This document shows positions 25,012 to 35,173 of a stretch of 36,519 nucleotides of DNA, piece after piece. The notes under the pieces were generated by a model. That model was not told where the DNA came from. It did not search any database and saw nothing but the letters and a program-made list of their open reading frames with translations. Source of the DNA: an uncultured Alphaproteobacteria bacterium (GTDB lineage: Bacteria > Pseudomonadota > Alphaproteobacteria > CAAHEQ01 > UBA3637). Location: the NCBI GenBank assembly GCA_905236245.1, contig CAJOPC010000051.1, positions 1 to 36,519 on the forward strand. Direction: 5' to 3'. The first letter of the stretch is position 1, and each line of letters starts with the position of its first letter. Position numbers and translations under genes: made by a program.

Positions 25012-28000
25012 ATGAGTGAGCAAGTTTTAAGTAAGCGATTTTTACCATTATTGTGGTCTCATTTTTTATCAGCGTTAAATGATTCTTTTGTTCGGACATT
25101 GTTTGTCTTTTTTATCACTTATCAATTAGCTATTGCAACGCCGTTTGTGGTTATTCCTGCGGCCATTTTCTTTGCTTTGACTTTTTGTGTTGGCAGTACA
25201 TTTGCGGGTAGCTGGGCAGATAAGATTTCTAAAAAGTATTTCTTATTGATTGCGCGCTCTGCAGAAGTTGTTGTGGCCGGTATTGCTTGGGCAGCGTTTA
25301 GTTTTTCGTCTATCTCATTGTTCTTAATTGTTGCGGCGATGATGGGATTTTTAGCCGCATGCGTTCGTGTTGCCAATTATTCTTTGATCCCCGATTTAGT
25401 TCCGGATAAAAAATGGGTGCATGCCAATGCATGGATTAAAAGCGCAACGGTTTTAGGTGCTGCCGCGGCGGCTATAGGGTTGTCCGTTGTTTTAAAGGAA
25501 GATGTGACGCCCAACGGAGTTTGCTTTGCATTTTTCTTATTGGCTGTTCTAAGTTTAGGAGTCACTTGTTTGCTTCCAAATCAAAAAGCGGCAGATGCGG
25601 AGGCCCCGGTTGTCAAAAATCCGTTGGATGTGTTTGATCAATTAAGTCAATCACTGCGGTTTCAATATGATAAATGGGCTTATATTGTTGGTATCGCATG
25701 GTTTTGGGTGATTGGTATCTTGGTGCTGATGTTGTCGGGAGAATATGGCCAGACAATTTTAAAAGCGCGTTGGTCCGTGGTGGCTTTCTTGTCCGCAGGT
25801 GTTTTCCCCGCAGGTTATTTGATTGGTTCGTATTTGAGTGTTTTGTATGCTAAACGCAAACCTTTGGGTGCGCAGGTCGTCATTGTTGGCGCCTTGATTT
25901 CTTTGGCGTTGTTTGATTTCGCTTTTGCGACACGTGCATTAGCGAACATTCAAGTGGATAAAGCAATTACCGTCTTTAAATTATTGACAAAACACGGTCG
26001 TTATTGGCGTGTTATTGCGGATGTATTTGCCTTTGGTATTTTGTTTGCCATGTATAGCATTCCGTTTTATACGCTTTTGCAAAAGCACACAAACAAAAAA
26101 GAGATGGGGCGTATGATGTCGTTCAGTGGCTTGGTTAATGCTGTGACGGTATCGGGGGCTTTGTTGGTTGTTTTGAGCTTGAGATTATTAAGCGTCAGTT
26201 TGGTTGGCGTCGTGTTATTTTTTGCTGTTGCAAACTTAGTCGTGACAGTATACATGGTGCGGTTATTACCCGTGGCAGAACGTCGCCGGTTGGTGCGTAA
26301 AGTTTTGACATGGTTGTTCCATGCAAAATTAGAAGGTTTGTCAAATTTAGAAAAGGCTGGTAAACGGGCGTTGATTGTGACCAACCATACTTCCTTTATG
26401 GATGTGTTGTTAATTTCGGCCTTTATTGATAAGCCGATTGTTTTCACCATCAGTGAACAAAAGATGAGTCGTTTAGTGGTGAAATTCATGACATCTTTAG
26501 TGGAGGTAAAGCCTTTGGATGCGCGCTCACCTATGGCGGTGAAAGCAATGGTGGAAGAGTTGCGTCAAAACAAGTTGTGTATGATTTTCCCGCAAGGTTT
26601 GGTTGAAGGCGGAAATAGCCGTATGAAAATTTATGAAGGTGCCGCTATGATGGCAATGATGAGTGATGCCCCAATTTTACCGATTAAAATTACGGGCGCT
26701 TGTTATACCTTCTTTTCGCGCGTGATCGGGCGGCGTTGTGAGCGCAGATGGTTCCCAAAAATTTCATTGGATATTTTGCCACCTGTGTCGTTTAAGTATC
26801 CAGATGATATGCCAAACAGAGAAAAACGTGAAAAGTCTTCTTCTAAACTGTATGACATTATTACAAATATGGCGTTTGAAAGCTATGATTGTGATCGGAC
26901 CGTTTTTGAGGCGGTGGCAGATTGTATGAAAATGCGTGGACGCTTTTTCCCGATGTTGGAAGATACGGCACGTCAACCGGCCAAGTTTATGGCTGTCTTT
27001 TTGAAGTCTATTGTTTTGGGTCGACTTATTCGTAAAATGGCCCCGCAAGACAATATCGTCGGAGTGATGATTCCGACTTCTAGTGCTTGTGCCTTAGCGG
27101 TTATGGGATTGCATTCTGTGGGAAAAGTTCCTGCCATGATCAATTTTACGAGTGGGTTAAAAGCTATTGTTGCGACGTGCAAGACGGTTGGGATAGAGAC
27201 GGTTATTACAGCGCATAAAGTTGTTAGCTTGGCCAAATTAGAGCCCGTTGTGGAAGAATTAGAAAAAAACAATGTTAAAGTTTTATATTTGGAAGATGCT
27301 AAGCCTTTGTTGAAAACATGGGATAAACTGGTCGGCGTGGCTGGTGCATTAGCCCCCAAAATGTTGTATCGCCGAGTTAAAGAAAAAATGAAAATTACAC
27401 CAGATAATCCGGCAGTAGTGTTATTTACTTCCGGTTCGGAAGGGTTGCCAAAGGCTGTTTTCTTGACTCATAAAAATATCTTGTCCAACTGTTTACAAGT
27501 GTGGTCGCGTTTTGATGTCAGTAAGCAAGATGTCTTGTTGAACTGTTTGCCGATGTTCCATTCATTTGGTTTGACAATTGGTATGTTCCTGCCACTTTTA
27601 TATGGATTAAAAACATTCCTGTATCCGACACCATTACATTATCGGATTATTCCGGAAATTGCAGCGGGATGTAAAGCAACAATTTTCTTCTCGACAGATA
27701 CATTTTTATCTGGATACGCTCGTTGTGCTAATCCATATGATTTCAATACACTACGTATTGTGGCGGGTGGTGCTGAAAAGATTAAAGATGAAACTCGAAA
27801 AGTATGGCAAGAAAAGTTTGGTGTTCGTTTGTTCGAAGGATATGGTGCAACCGAATGCTCGCCGATTATTTCGGTTAATACTTTCTTGCACCAAAAAAAT
27901 GGTTCCGTGGGACGTTTGGTGCCGGGTATTGAATATAAATTGGTGCCAGTTGATGGTATTAAAGAAGGTGGCGAGTTGTGGTTGAAAGGTCCAAATGTGA

Positions 28001-28440
28001 TGAAGGGCTATATGCGCCATAATGATCCGTTGAAGTTGGATCCGCCTAAAGATGGTTGGTATGATACCGGAGATATTGTAGATGTTGATGAAGATGGCTT
28101 TATCTTTATCAAAGGACGCTGTAAACGCTTTGCCAAAATCGGTGGCGAAATGGTCTCTTTGTTGGCGGTAGAGCAGGTCATTGCAAAAGAGTTCCCGGAT
28201 GTTATCAGCGGGGCGGTCAGTATCCCCGATGACAAGAAAGGTGAACAAATTGTTTTAATTACCACAAGCAAAGAGATTACAAAAGAACGGTTGATCGAAT
28301 TGTTTAAGCGTGTCGGTATGACAGAGTTAGGTTTGCCAACGCGTATTATTACAACAAAAGAGCCGCCTTTGCTTGGAACGGGTAAGTTTGACTATGTGAC
28401 GGCCAAGGAGATGGCGTTGGCAGAGGCCAAGAAGGTTTAA
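25012..28440 (+). CDS. Fused lysophospholipid transporter, acyltransferase and acyl-ACP synthetase (LplT-PlsC-Aas)
   Basis: About 1142 residues in three parts. Residues 1-415 form an MFS transporter of LplT type (LLWSHFLSALNDSFVRTLFV at the start) that flips lysophospholipid inward. Residues 430-620 form a PlsC-type acyltransferase with NHTSFMD (His about 459) and FPQGLVEGG. Residues 650-1142 form an AMP-binding ligase with LFTSGSEGLPKAVFLTHKN near 805, YGATECSPIISVN near 943 and YDTGDIVDVDEDG. Together these re-acylate lysophosphatidylethanolamine at the inner membrane. In E. coli lplT and aas are separate; full fusions are known in other proteobacteria. AAGGAG precedes the ATG at 25012. Confidence 0.9.
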   Translation: MSEQVLSKRFLPLLWSHFLSALNDSFVRTLFVFFITYQLAIATPFVVIPAAIFFALTFCVGSTFAGSWADKISKKYFLLIARSAEVVVAGIAWAAFSFSSISLFLIVAAMMGFLAACVRVANYSLIPDLVPDKKWVHANAWIKSATVLGAAAAAIGLSVVLKEDVTPNGVCFAFFLLAVLSLGVTCLLPNQKAADAEAPVVKNPLDVFDQLSQSLRFQYDKWAYIVGIAWFWVIGILVLMLSGEYGQTILKARWSVVAFLSAGVFPAGYLIGSYLSVLYAKRKPLGAQVVIVGALISLALFDFAFATRALANIQVDKAITVFKLLTKHGRYWRVIADVFAFGILFAMYSIPFYTLLQKHTNKKEMGRMMSFSGLVNAVTVSGALLVVLSLRLLSVSLVGVVLFFAVANLVVTVYMVRLLPVAERRRLVRKVLTWLFHAKLEGLSNLEKAGKRALIVTNHTSFMDVLLISAFIDKPIVFTISEQKMSRLVVKFMTSLVEVKPLDARSPMAVKAMVEELRQNKLCMIFPQGLVEGGNSRMKIYEGAAMMAMMSDAPILPIKITGACYTFFSRVIGRRCERRWFPKISLDILPPVSFKYPDDMPNREKREKSSSKLYDIITNMAFESYDCDRTVFEAVADCMKMRGRFFPMLEDTARQPAKFMAVFLKSIVLGRLIRKMAPQDNIVGVMIPTSSACALAVMGLHSVGKVPAMINFTSGLKAIVATCKTVGIETVITAHKVVSLAKLEPVVEELEKNNVKVLYLEDAKPLLKTWDKLVGVAGALAPKMLYRRVKEKMKITPDNPAVVLFTSGSEGLPKAVFLTHKNILSNCLQVWSRFDVSKQDVLLNCLPMFHSFGLTIGMFLPLLYGLKTFLYPTPLHYRIIPEIAAGCKATIFFSTDTFLSGYARCANPYDFNTLRIVAGGAEKIKDETRKVWQEKFGVRLFEGYGATECSPIISVNTFLHQKNGSVGRLVPGIEYKLVPVDGIKEGGELWLKGPNVMKGYMRHNDPLKLDPPKDGWYDTGDIVDVDEDGFIFIKGRCKRFAKIGGEMVSLLAVEQVIAKEFPDVISGAVSIPDDKKGEQIVLITTSKEITKERLIELFKRVGMTELGLPTRIITTKEPPLLGTGKFDYVTAKEMALAEAKKV

Positions 28441-28472
28441 AAAATTCCCCGCAAAACGCGGGGATTTTTTTA
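28440..28472. terminator. Bidirectional terminator between aas and rnr
   Basis: CCCCGC (28447-28452), 5-base loop, GCGGGG (28458-28463), followed by a run of T on the plus strand and preceded by A on the other side. The T run includes the rnr stop codon. Confidence 0.88.
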
Positions 28473-30632
28473 TTTCTTTTTGTTTTTTCGTGTGGAAAAT
28501 TGGATTTTCTTATTTAATGGTTTGAAAATCATGCTGCCTGTTTCTGGTGTGCATTCAACTAAAATCACACGAATAGTATCACCCATTTGGAAGGTTTTCC
28601 CTGAGCCACGACCAACTAAACGTTGCGCTTCGTCATCATATTCATAATAATCGCCTGTCATTAAACGGAAAGGAATAAAGCCGTCAGCCCCATATTCGTC
28701 AATAGCTACGAACAGACCAAAAGCGGTAACACTGGAAATACGGCCTGTAAATACTTCGCCCTCATGGCCGGCCAAGAAGCTGGCGGTATAGCGATCTACT
28801 GCATCCATTTCCGCGGCTGCAGATTGACGCTCCGTGGCGGAAATATGTTCGGCGATGTTGTCGAAAGTATCCGCTTCTTCGCTTGTTAAAGCGCCGGCGC
28901 CTAAGTTCAAAGCCTTAATCAAGGCACGGTGCACCAACACATCTGCATAGCGACGAATTGGCGAAGTGAAATGCGCATAATGCGATAAAGCCAAACCAAA
29001 GTGTCCGATATTTTCGGGTGAATACTGTGCCTGTGATTGACTGCGTAAAACAAATTCGTTGATGGCATAATCTTGCTTTGTGCCGTCTGCTTTGGTCAAA
29101 ATAGCATTGAAGTCTTTCGGCGAGGCATCTTCGCGCACACCTTTGTAATGTAAGCTTTGCAAAAAGGTATTTAGGCGTTCACGTTTCTCGTCTGACGGGC
29201 GATCATGCACACGATACATGGTTGGGACATCCGCGTTTTCCAAAGTTTCTGCTGCCGCCACATTGGCCAAAATCATCAGCTCTTCAATCAGCTTCATACT
29301 GTCCAACGATTCGCGCAGTTTAATGGCTTTCACTTTGCCTTTCTTATCCAAAATCACTTGACGTTCGGGGACATCCAATTCCAACACACCACGATTTTTC
29401 CGTAATTTTGCTAATACACGGTAAACTCGATTCAATGTGTCAATTTCTTTTTCCATACCAGCAATGGGTGTTTTGCCATCCAAAGCCGCTTGCACCTCGG
29501 GATAGGTTAGACGCCGCACAGATTTAATTAATGCCCGGCGGAAAGTATGCCGCAATTTTTTGCCTTGTTTGTTCAGCCATACTTCACACACCATTGCGGC
29601 GCGTGTTTCATTAGGATTGAGTGAGCACACACCATTAGAAAGTTCAAATGGCAGCATGGGTAAAACGCGATCCGGGAAATAAGTGCTATTTCCACGCAAC
29701 CGTGCGTCCATATCCAATGCAGAGCCGGGATGCACATACCAGGCAACATCTGCAATAGCCACCATCACATGAAAACCTTCGGCGTTTTCTTCTGCCCAAA
29801 CGGCATCGTCGAAATCGCGTGCATCCGCTCCGTCTATTGTCACAAAAGGAATCTGGCGCAAATCTTCATGCGTTTTATCTACGGGTGGTACTTTCAGATT
29901 TTGTGCCTGTTTTTCGGTCGCTTCTGTAAAGGCCACGGGTAAACTATGTTGATAAATCGCAATCAAAGTGGGTGCAAAAGCCTCGGCAAAATTCCCAATT
30001 TTTTTGATAAAAGTTGCGCGTGGATTTTTGTCCCGCACCATGGGAATATCTGCGACCACAATATCTTTGTTTTGTAATTTGATAGAGGGAGGGATATGCA
30101 CCAATTCAAAGTCGCGTGATAACCGGCGATCTACGGAATGGACATAGCCGTCCTCGTAAATACCGACCATGTGATTTTCACCGGCGGTCATGCGACGTAA
30201 AGTCGCCCCTTCATACAATTTATTGCCAATAGGTTTTACGGAAACTTGCACCACATCGCCAACTCCGGCAGGCGGAATTAATTTGTCGGCCGTAATTGTA
30301 ATCTGAGGCATAGGCTTATCGGCGGGCCATTCCAACGGACGCGCAAGTAAATCGCCCATAGAATCCAGTCCGGTAATTTCCACAACCACGCGTTCAGGCA
30401 GGGCATCTGTTATGCCGATTTTTCGGCCACCGCTACCACCTTGAATTTCGTTTTTTTCTTTTAAATCTTTTAGAATTTTTTTGAGGTGGATTCTATCATT
30501 TCCCTTGATATGAAAAGCACGTGCCACATCCCGTTTTGTGGTGGGTGTAGATTGCGATTTCAAATACGCCAACACCTCTTCCATTGTGGGAAGCGTTTTG
30601 GGAGCAGAAGTCTTTTTTTCTTTTTTAGCCAT
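28470..30632 (-). CDS. rnr: Ribonuclease R
   Basis: A 720-residue 3'-to-5' exoribonuclease that degrades structured RNA. An N-terminal helix-turn-helix-like segment and cold-shock domains come first. The RNB catalytic motif TIDGADARDFDDAVWAE lies near residue 270, with the metal-binding Asp cluster. GLALSHYAHFTSPIRRYADV is the second signature, and an S1 domain (GRISSVTAFGLFVAIDEYGA) is near 635. A basic tail (KKIQFSTRKNKKK) follows. No Shine-Dalgarno sequence is seen; the -10 box ends six bases before the ATG, so the message may be leaderless. Confidence 0.94.
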   Translation of the reverse strand: MAKKEKKTSAPKTLPTMEEVLAYLKSQSTPTTKRDVARAFHIKGNDRIHLKKILKDLKEKNEIQGGSGGRKIGITDALPERVVVEITGLDSMGDLLARPLEWPADKPMPQITITADKLIPPAGVGDVVQVSVKPIGNKLYEGATLRRMTAGENHMVGIYEDGYVHSVDRRLSRDFELVHIPPSIKLQNKDIVVADIPMVRDKNPRATFIKKIGNFAEAFAPTLIAIYQHSLPVAFTEATEKQAQNLKVPPVDKTHEDLRQIPFVTIDGADARDFDDAVWAEENAEGFHVMVAIADVAWYVHPGSALDMDARLRGNSTYFPDRVLPMLPFELSNGVCSLNPNETRAAMVCEVWLNKQGKKLRHTFRRALIKSVRRLTYPEVQAALDGKTPIAGMEKEIDTLNRVYRVLAKLRKNRGVLELDVPERQVILDKKGKVKAIKLRESLDSMKLIEELMILANVAAAETLENADVPTMYRVHDRPSDEKRERLNTFLQSLHYKGVREDASPKDFNAILTKADGTKQDYAINEFVLRSQSQAQYSPENIGHFGLALSHYAHFTSPIRRYADVLVHRALIKALNLGAGALTSEEADTFDNIAEHISATERQSAAAEMDAVDRYTASFLAGHEGEVFTGRISSVTAFGLFVAIDEYGADGFIPFRLMTGDYYEYDDEAQRLVGRGSGKTFQMGDTIRVILVECTPETGSMIFKPLNKKIQFSTRKNKKK

Positions 30633-30638
30633 ACGAAT

Positions 30639-30667
30639 AGTTTAACTTGTTTTCCCTTTATGCGCAA
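30639..30667 (-). promoter_or_regulatory. Promoter of rnr
   Basis: On the minus strand TTGCGC (30662-30667), 17 bases, TAAACT (30639-30644), then six bases to the ATG. The -35 box overlaps the T-run of the groEL terminator. Confidence 0.6.
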
Positions 30668-30703
30668 TAAAAAAATAAAAAAGCGGCACCGAATGGCACC
30701 GCT
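30665..30703 (-). terminator. Terminator of groESL
   Basis: On the minus strand AGCGGTGCC and GGTGCCGCT (30682-30703) form a 9-pair stem with two G-U pairs and a 4-base loop, followed by a run of T. It lies 21 bases past the groEL stop. Confidence 0.85.
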
Positions 30704-30724
30704 TTCGTTGAGGTTTTCTTGGGT

Positions 30725-32675
<1,951 letters not shown>

Positions 32676-32706
32676 TTTTTTATGCTCCTTTTTGATAGCA
32701 TAAAGT

Positions 32707-32734
32707 ATATAGTATTTTAGGGTAAAAAGTCAAG
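32707..32734 (-). promoter_or_regulatory. RpoH (sigma-32)-like promoter of groESL
   Basis: On the minus strand CTTGAC (32729-32734), 16 bases, CTATAT (32707-32712). This matches the known alphaproteobacterial RpoH pattern of CTTGA and CTATAT boxes. It also partly fits sigma-70. Confidence 0.65.
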
Positions 32735-32739
32735 AGAAA

Positions 32740-33333
32740 TCAGAATAATTTTACCAAGAAAAAGGCGCCTACAAGCAGGATAAAAAATAAAATGCTGAGC
32801 CAGCTTAGATTTTTTTCTATAAAGCGGCGCATTGGTTCGCCCCATTTATATAAAGCCCCTGCCACTAGGAAAAATCGGATGCCTCGGCCTATGACAGATA
32901 CCCCCATAAATAAAGCAAAATTCATGCGCATGACGCCGCTGGCAATAGTGACTAATTTGTACGGGAAAGGGGTAATGCCGGCACCTAATACAATCCAGGC
33001 ACCATATTGGACGTAAGCTTGTTTGACTGTTTCAAATTCTTCCATCCATCCAAAATAATTTAAAAATGGAACGGCAAAAACATCATATAGACCACATCCT
33101 ATGATATACCCGAAAGCTCCACCAATGACGCTAAACAATGTGCACAAAAAAGCAATGCGGAAGGCTTTGTCGCGTTGTTTTAAAACAAGCGGAATCATTA
33201 AAACATCTGGAGGAATAGGGAAAAAGGAGCTTTCTGCAAATGATAAAGCACATAGAGCAGTGATTGCTCCTTTGCCGGACATTAGGCGCATAGACCAATT
33301 ATACAAAGATTTAACACATTTTGACCACATCAT
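32740..33333 (-). CDS. YqaA/DedA-type (VTT domain) membrane protein
   Basis: A 197-residue inner-membrane protein with about five hydrophobic helices. The motif FAESSFFPIPPDVLMIPLVL near residue 32 and GAGITPFPYKLVTIASGVMR near 120 are typical of the YqaA branch of the VTT/DedA superfamily, which is linked to lipid scrambling and envelope homeostasis. Its own substrate is not known. AGGA lies before the ATG pair at 33328-33333. It ends six bases before the groES promoter. Confidence 0.85.
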   Translation of the reverse strand: MMWSKCVKSLYNWSMRLMSGKGAITALCALSFAESSFFPIPPDVLMIPLVLKQRDKAFRIAFLCTLFSVIGGAFGYIIGCGLYDVFAVPFLNYFGWMEEFETVKQAYVQYGAWIVLGAGITPFPYKLVTIASGVMRMNFALFMGVSVIGRGIRFFLVAGALYKWGEPMRRFIEKNLSWLSILFFILLVGAFFLVKLF

Positions 33334-33409
33334 AAATTCCTATTTGACAAAACGAAAAAAATAATATCCAATATACATGTTATCTTATTTTATATTGAAA
33401 GGAAATGCA

Positions 33410-33895
33410 ATGAAAAAGATATTATGTCTTATTTGTATGGCCACGGCTTTGCTGGGAGTAACTGCTTGTGGTATTGGAGATACAAACACAACCTATGACC
33501 GGGCTCAAATCGGACGTCAAGGACGGACCTCTGTTGGTCGTATTGTTTCCATGACTCAGATTGATGTTGCCGGCAGCAATGAAACTGGTGGCCTTGTAGG
33601 TGCTGGTGTCGGTGGTGCCTTAGGTGGCGTTGGTGGTAGCGCTTTGGGTGGCGGTAAAGGTAGTACATTGTTTGCTATTGGTGGCGCTGCTGTTGGTGCT
33701 TTAGCCGGCGCTGCAATCGGTAGTGCAACAGAACAAGCCATGACCAAAGATACAGCTTATGAATTTTTGGTTCAAAAAAGTGGTACAAACAATGTTGTTT
33801 CCGTTGTCCAAACAAACGAATTGGGTTTGAGACCAGGCGACAATGTGATTTTGGTTGAAATTGATGGAACAACTCGAATCCGTTCTAAATATTAA
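33410..33895 (+). CDS. Glycine-zipper outer-membrane lipoprotein
   Basis: A 161-residue lipoprotein. The ATG at 33410 has AAAGGA upstream and begins MKKILCLICMATALLGVTAC, whose last residue is the likely lipidated Cys. The middle (about residues 60-110) is a glycine zipper with many Gly/Ala-small repeats such as GGLVGAGVGGALGGVGGSA. Flanks have SVGRIVSMTQIDVAG and the late NVILVEIDGTTRIRSKY. This layout is shared with SlyB and the rickettsial 17-kDa antigen; these sit in the outer membrane. A perfect TTGACA is at 33344-33349, but the -10 box is unclear. Confidence 0.85.
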   Translation: MKKILCLICMATALLGVTACGIGDTNTTYDRAQIGRQGRTSVGRIVSMTQIDVAGSNETGGLVGAGVGGALGGVGGSALGGGKGSTLFAIGGAAVGALAGAAIGSATEQAMTKDTAYEFLVQKSGTNNVVSVVQTNELGLRPGDNVILVEIDGTTRIRSKY

Positions 33896-33906
33896 GGAGG
33901 CAATTC

Positions 33907-34044
33907 ATGAAAAAATTATTATGGATTATGTGTGTAGTATCAGTTTTTGTGGCAACAGCTTGTGCTTATCATAGTAAACAACCAGTAGATGATACCTATT
34001 ATAAACGCACACAAAGCGTGGGTTGGCCACAAGAAGCAAAATAA
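33907..34044 (+). CDS. Small lipoprotein, 45 residues
   Basis: A short gene found by eye: AAGGAGGCAATTC precedes the ATG. The protein starts MKKLLWIMCVVSVFVATAC and continues YHSKQPVDDTYYKRTQS, ending VGWPQEAK. The hydrophobic N-terminus ending in Ala-Cys suggests a lipoprotein, so the mature part would be only about 27 residues. It begins 11 bases after the glycine-zipper gene and shares the terminator that follows. Confidence 0.8.
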   Translation: MKKLLWIMCVVSVFVATACAYHSKQPVDDTYYKRTQSVGWPQEAK

Positions 34045-34060
34045 AATTTTAAAAATTTTG

Positions 34061-34092
34061 AATCCCCAAGCAATTGGGGATTTTTTATTTTT
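34061..34092 (+). terminator. Terminator of the lipoprotein pair
   Basis: AATCCCCAA (34061-34069), loop GCAA, TTGGGGATT (34074-34082), followed by a run of T. Confidence 0.88.
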
Positions 34093-34151
34093 TTATAAGA
34101 AGAATATAAAAGTAAACATTTGATGAGAAAGTTCTTGCTTTTTAAAAAAAG

Positions 34152-34166
34152 TTAATATATGGTTAA
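34152..34166 (+). promoter_or_regulatory. CtrA box in the ctrA promoter
   Basis: TTAA (34152-34155), seven bases, TTAA (34163-34166), a perfect match to the CtrA binding site TTAA-N7-TTAA. A further TTAA at 34142-34145 lies six bases upstream. The site covers the likely -10 region (TTGCTT at 34135-34140 upstream), so binding could block or adjust transcription. Confidence 0.7.
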
Positions 34167-34184
34167 AAGAAAAAAGGAGATTTT

Positions 34185-34874
34185 ATGCGGATCTTACTCA
34201 TTGAAGATGATAAAGCAATGAATTTGAATGTGACAACGCTGCTAAAACATGCGGGGATGGTTGTCGAGTCTGCGTTGTTGGCAAAAGATGGCTTGGAATT
34301 ATTAAAAGTATACGAATATGATTTGATTATATTGGATTTAATGTTACCGGATATGACCGGAGCAGATGTATTGAAACAAATTCGGTCATATGGTATTGCA
34401 ACGCCGATATTGGTCTTGTCCGCTATGTTGTTGCCGAATAAAAAGGTTGAATGCTTGTCTGCAGGTGCGGATGATTATTTAACTAAGCCATTTAACGCAG
34501 AGGAATTGGTTGCTCGCGTCAATGCTATTGTGCGCCGCAGTAAGGGCCATGCCGAACCTGTTGTGCGTGTTGGAAAGATGGCAATCAATTTGGATACCAA
34601 AATTGTGACGGTTGATGGCAATGTGTTACCGTTGACAGGAAAAGAATATGCTTTAATTGAGTTGTTGGCTTTGAAAAAAGGATCGACTGTCAGCAAAGAA
34701 CAATTTTTAAATCATTTGTATGGCGGTATGGATGAGCCGGAAGTCAAGATTATTGATGTGTTCTTTTGTAAGATTCGTTCGAAAATTAAAGAATTGTCTG
34801 GTGGCGAAGATTATATTACGACCGTGTGGGGCCGTGGATATATTTTGCAAGATTTAACGGAAAAAACTGGCTAA
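34185..34874 (+). CDS. ctrA: Cell-cycle master response regulator CtrA
   Basis: A 229-residue OmpR-family response regulator. The receiver has the acidic pair at residues 8-9 (IEDD) and phosphoacceptor Asp51 in LIILDLMLPDM. Family-specific strings are GADDYLTKPF, AIVRRSKGHA, LTGKEYALIELL, HLYGGMDEPEVKIIDVFFCK and TVWGRGYIL. CtrA activates or represses cell-cycle genes and blocks replication start in Caulobacter; it is phosphorylated through CckA-ChpT. The C-terminus reads TEKTG, not the Ala-Ala end used for ClpXP breakdown in Caulobacter. AAAAGGAG precedes the ATG. Confidence 0.95.
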   Translation: MRILLIEDDKAMNLNVTTLLKHAGMVVESALLAKDGLELLKVYEYDLIILDLMLPDMTGADVLKQIRSYGIATPILVLSAMLLPNKKVECLSAGADDYLTKPFNAEELVARVNAIVRRSKGHAEPVVRVGKMAINLDTKIVTVDGNVLPLTGKEYALIELLALKKGSTVSKEQFLNHLYGGMDEPEVKIIDVFFCKIRSKIKELSGGEDYITTVWGRGYILQDLTEKTG

Positions 34875-34891
34875 TCACTTTGTAAGGAAAC

Positions 34892-34925
34892 AAAAAAAGC
34901 TCTCGGAAATTCGAGAGCTTTTTAA
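34892..34925. terminator. Bidirectional terminator between ctrA and rpmG
   Basis: AGCTCTCG (34898-34905), 6-base loop, CGAGAGCT (34912-34919), flanked by A on the left and T on the right, so it can act on both convergent genes. Confidence 0.88.
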
Positions 34926-34938
34926 AATAATACATCAA

Positions 34939-35109
34939 TTACTTGATGGGTTTTTCTGTGAACTCAACATGTTTGCGTGCTTTACGATCATATTTGCGCA
35001 CTTTCATTTTTTCTGTATGAGTTTTTGGATTCTTTTTGGTAATGTAAAAATACCCTGTTCCTTCGGTACTTACAAGACGAATCTCATTTTTAACGTTCTT
35101 TTTTGCCAT
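34939..35109 (-). CDS. rpmG: 50S ribosomal protein L33
   Basis: A 56-residue ribosomal protein read by eye on the minus strand. It starts [20 protein letters not shown], with [20 protein letters not shown] and ends [11 protein letters not shown]. It lacks the Cys pairs of zinc-binding L33 forms. It has a strong promoter at 35145-35173 and a shared terminator with ctrA. Confidence 0.95.
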   Translation of the reverse strand: MAKKNVKNEIRLVSTEGTGYFYITKKNPKTHTEKMKVRKYDRKARKHVEFTEKPIK

Positions 35110-35144
35110 AGTTATTGCCTTTTCTAAAAGTTAAAACTGACGCT

Positions 35145-35173
35145 ATTCTATTCTTTTTTTCTGTAAATGTCAA
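35145..35173 (-). promoter_or_regulatory. Promoter of rpmG
   Basis: On the minus strand a perfect TTGACA (35168-35173), 17 bases, TAGAAT (35145-35150). The -35 box overlaps the last codons of the DUF4381 gene. Confidence 0.8.

Noticed and set aside
26067-26489. 140-residue minus-strand open frame
   Set aside because: It lies wholly inside the LplT-acyltransferase region, is antisense to a well-supported gene and has no ribosome site or family pattern.
32676-32740. CIRCE operator before groES
   Set aside because: No TTAGCACTC-type inverted repeat is present.
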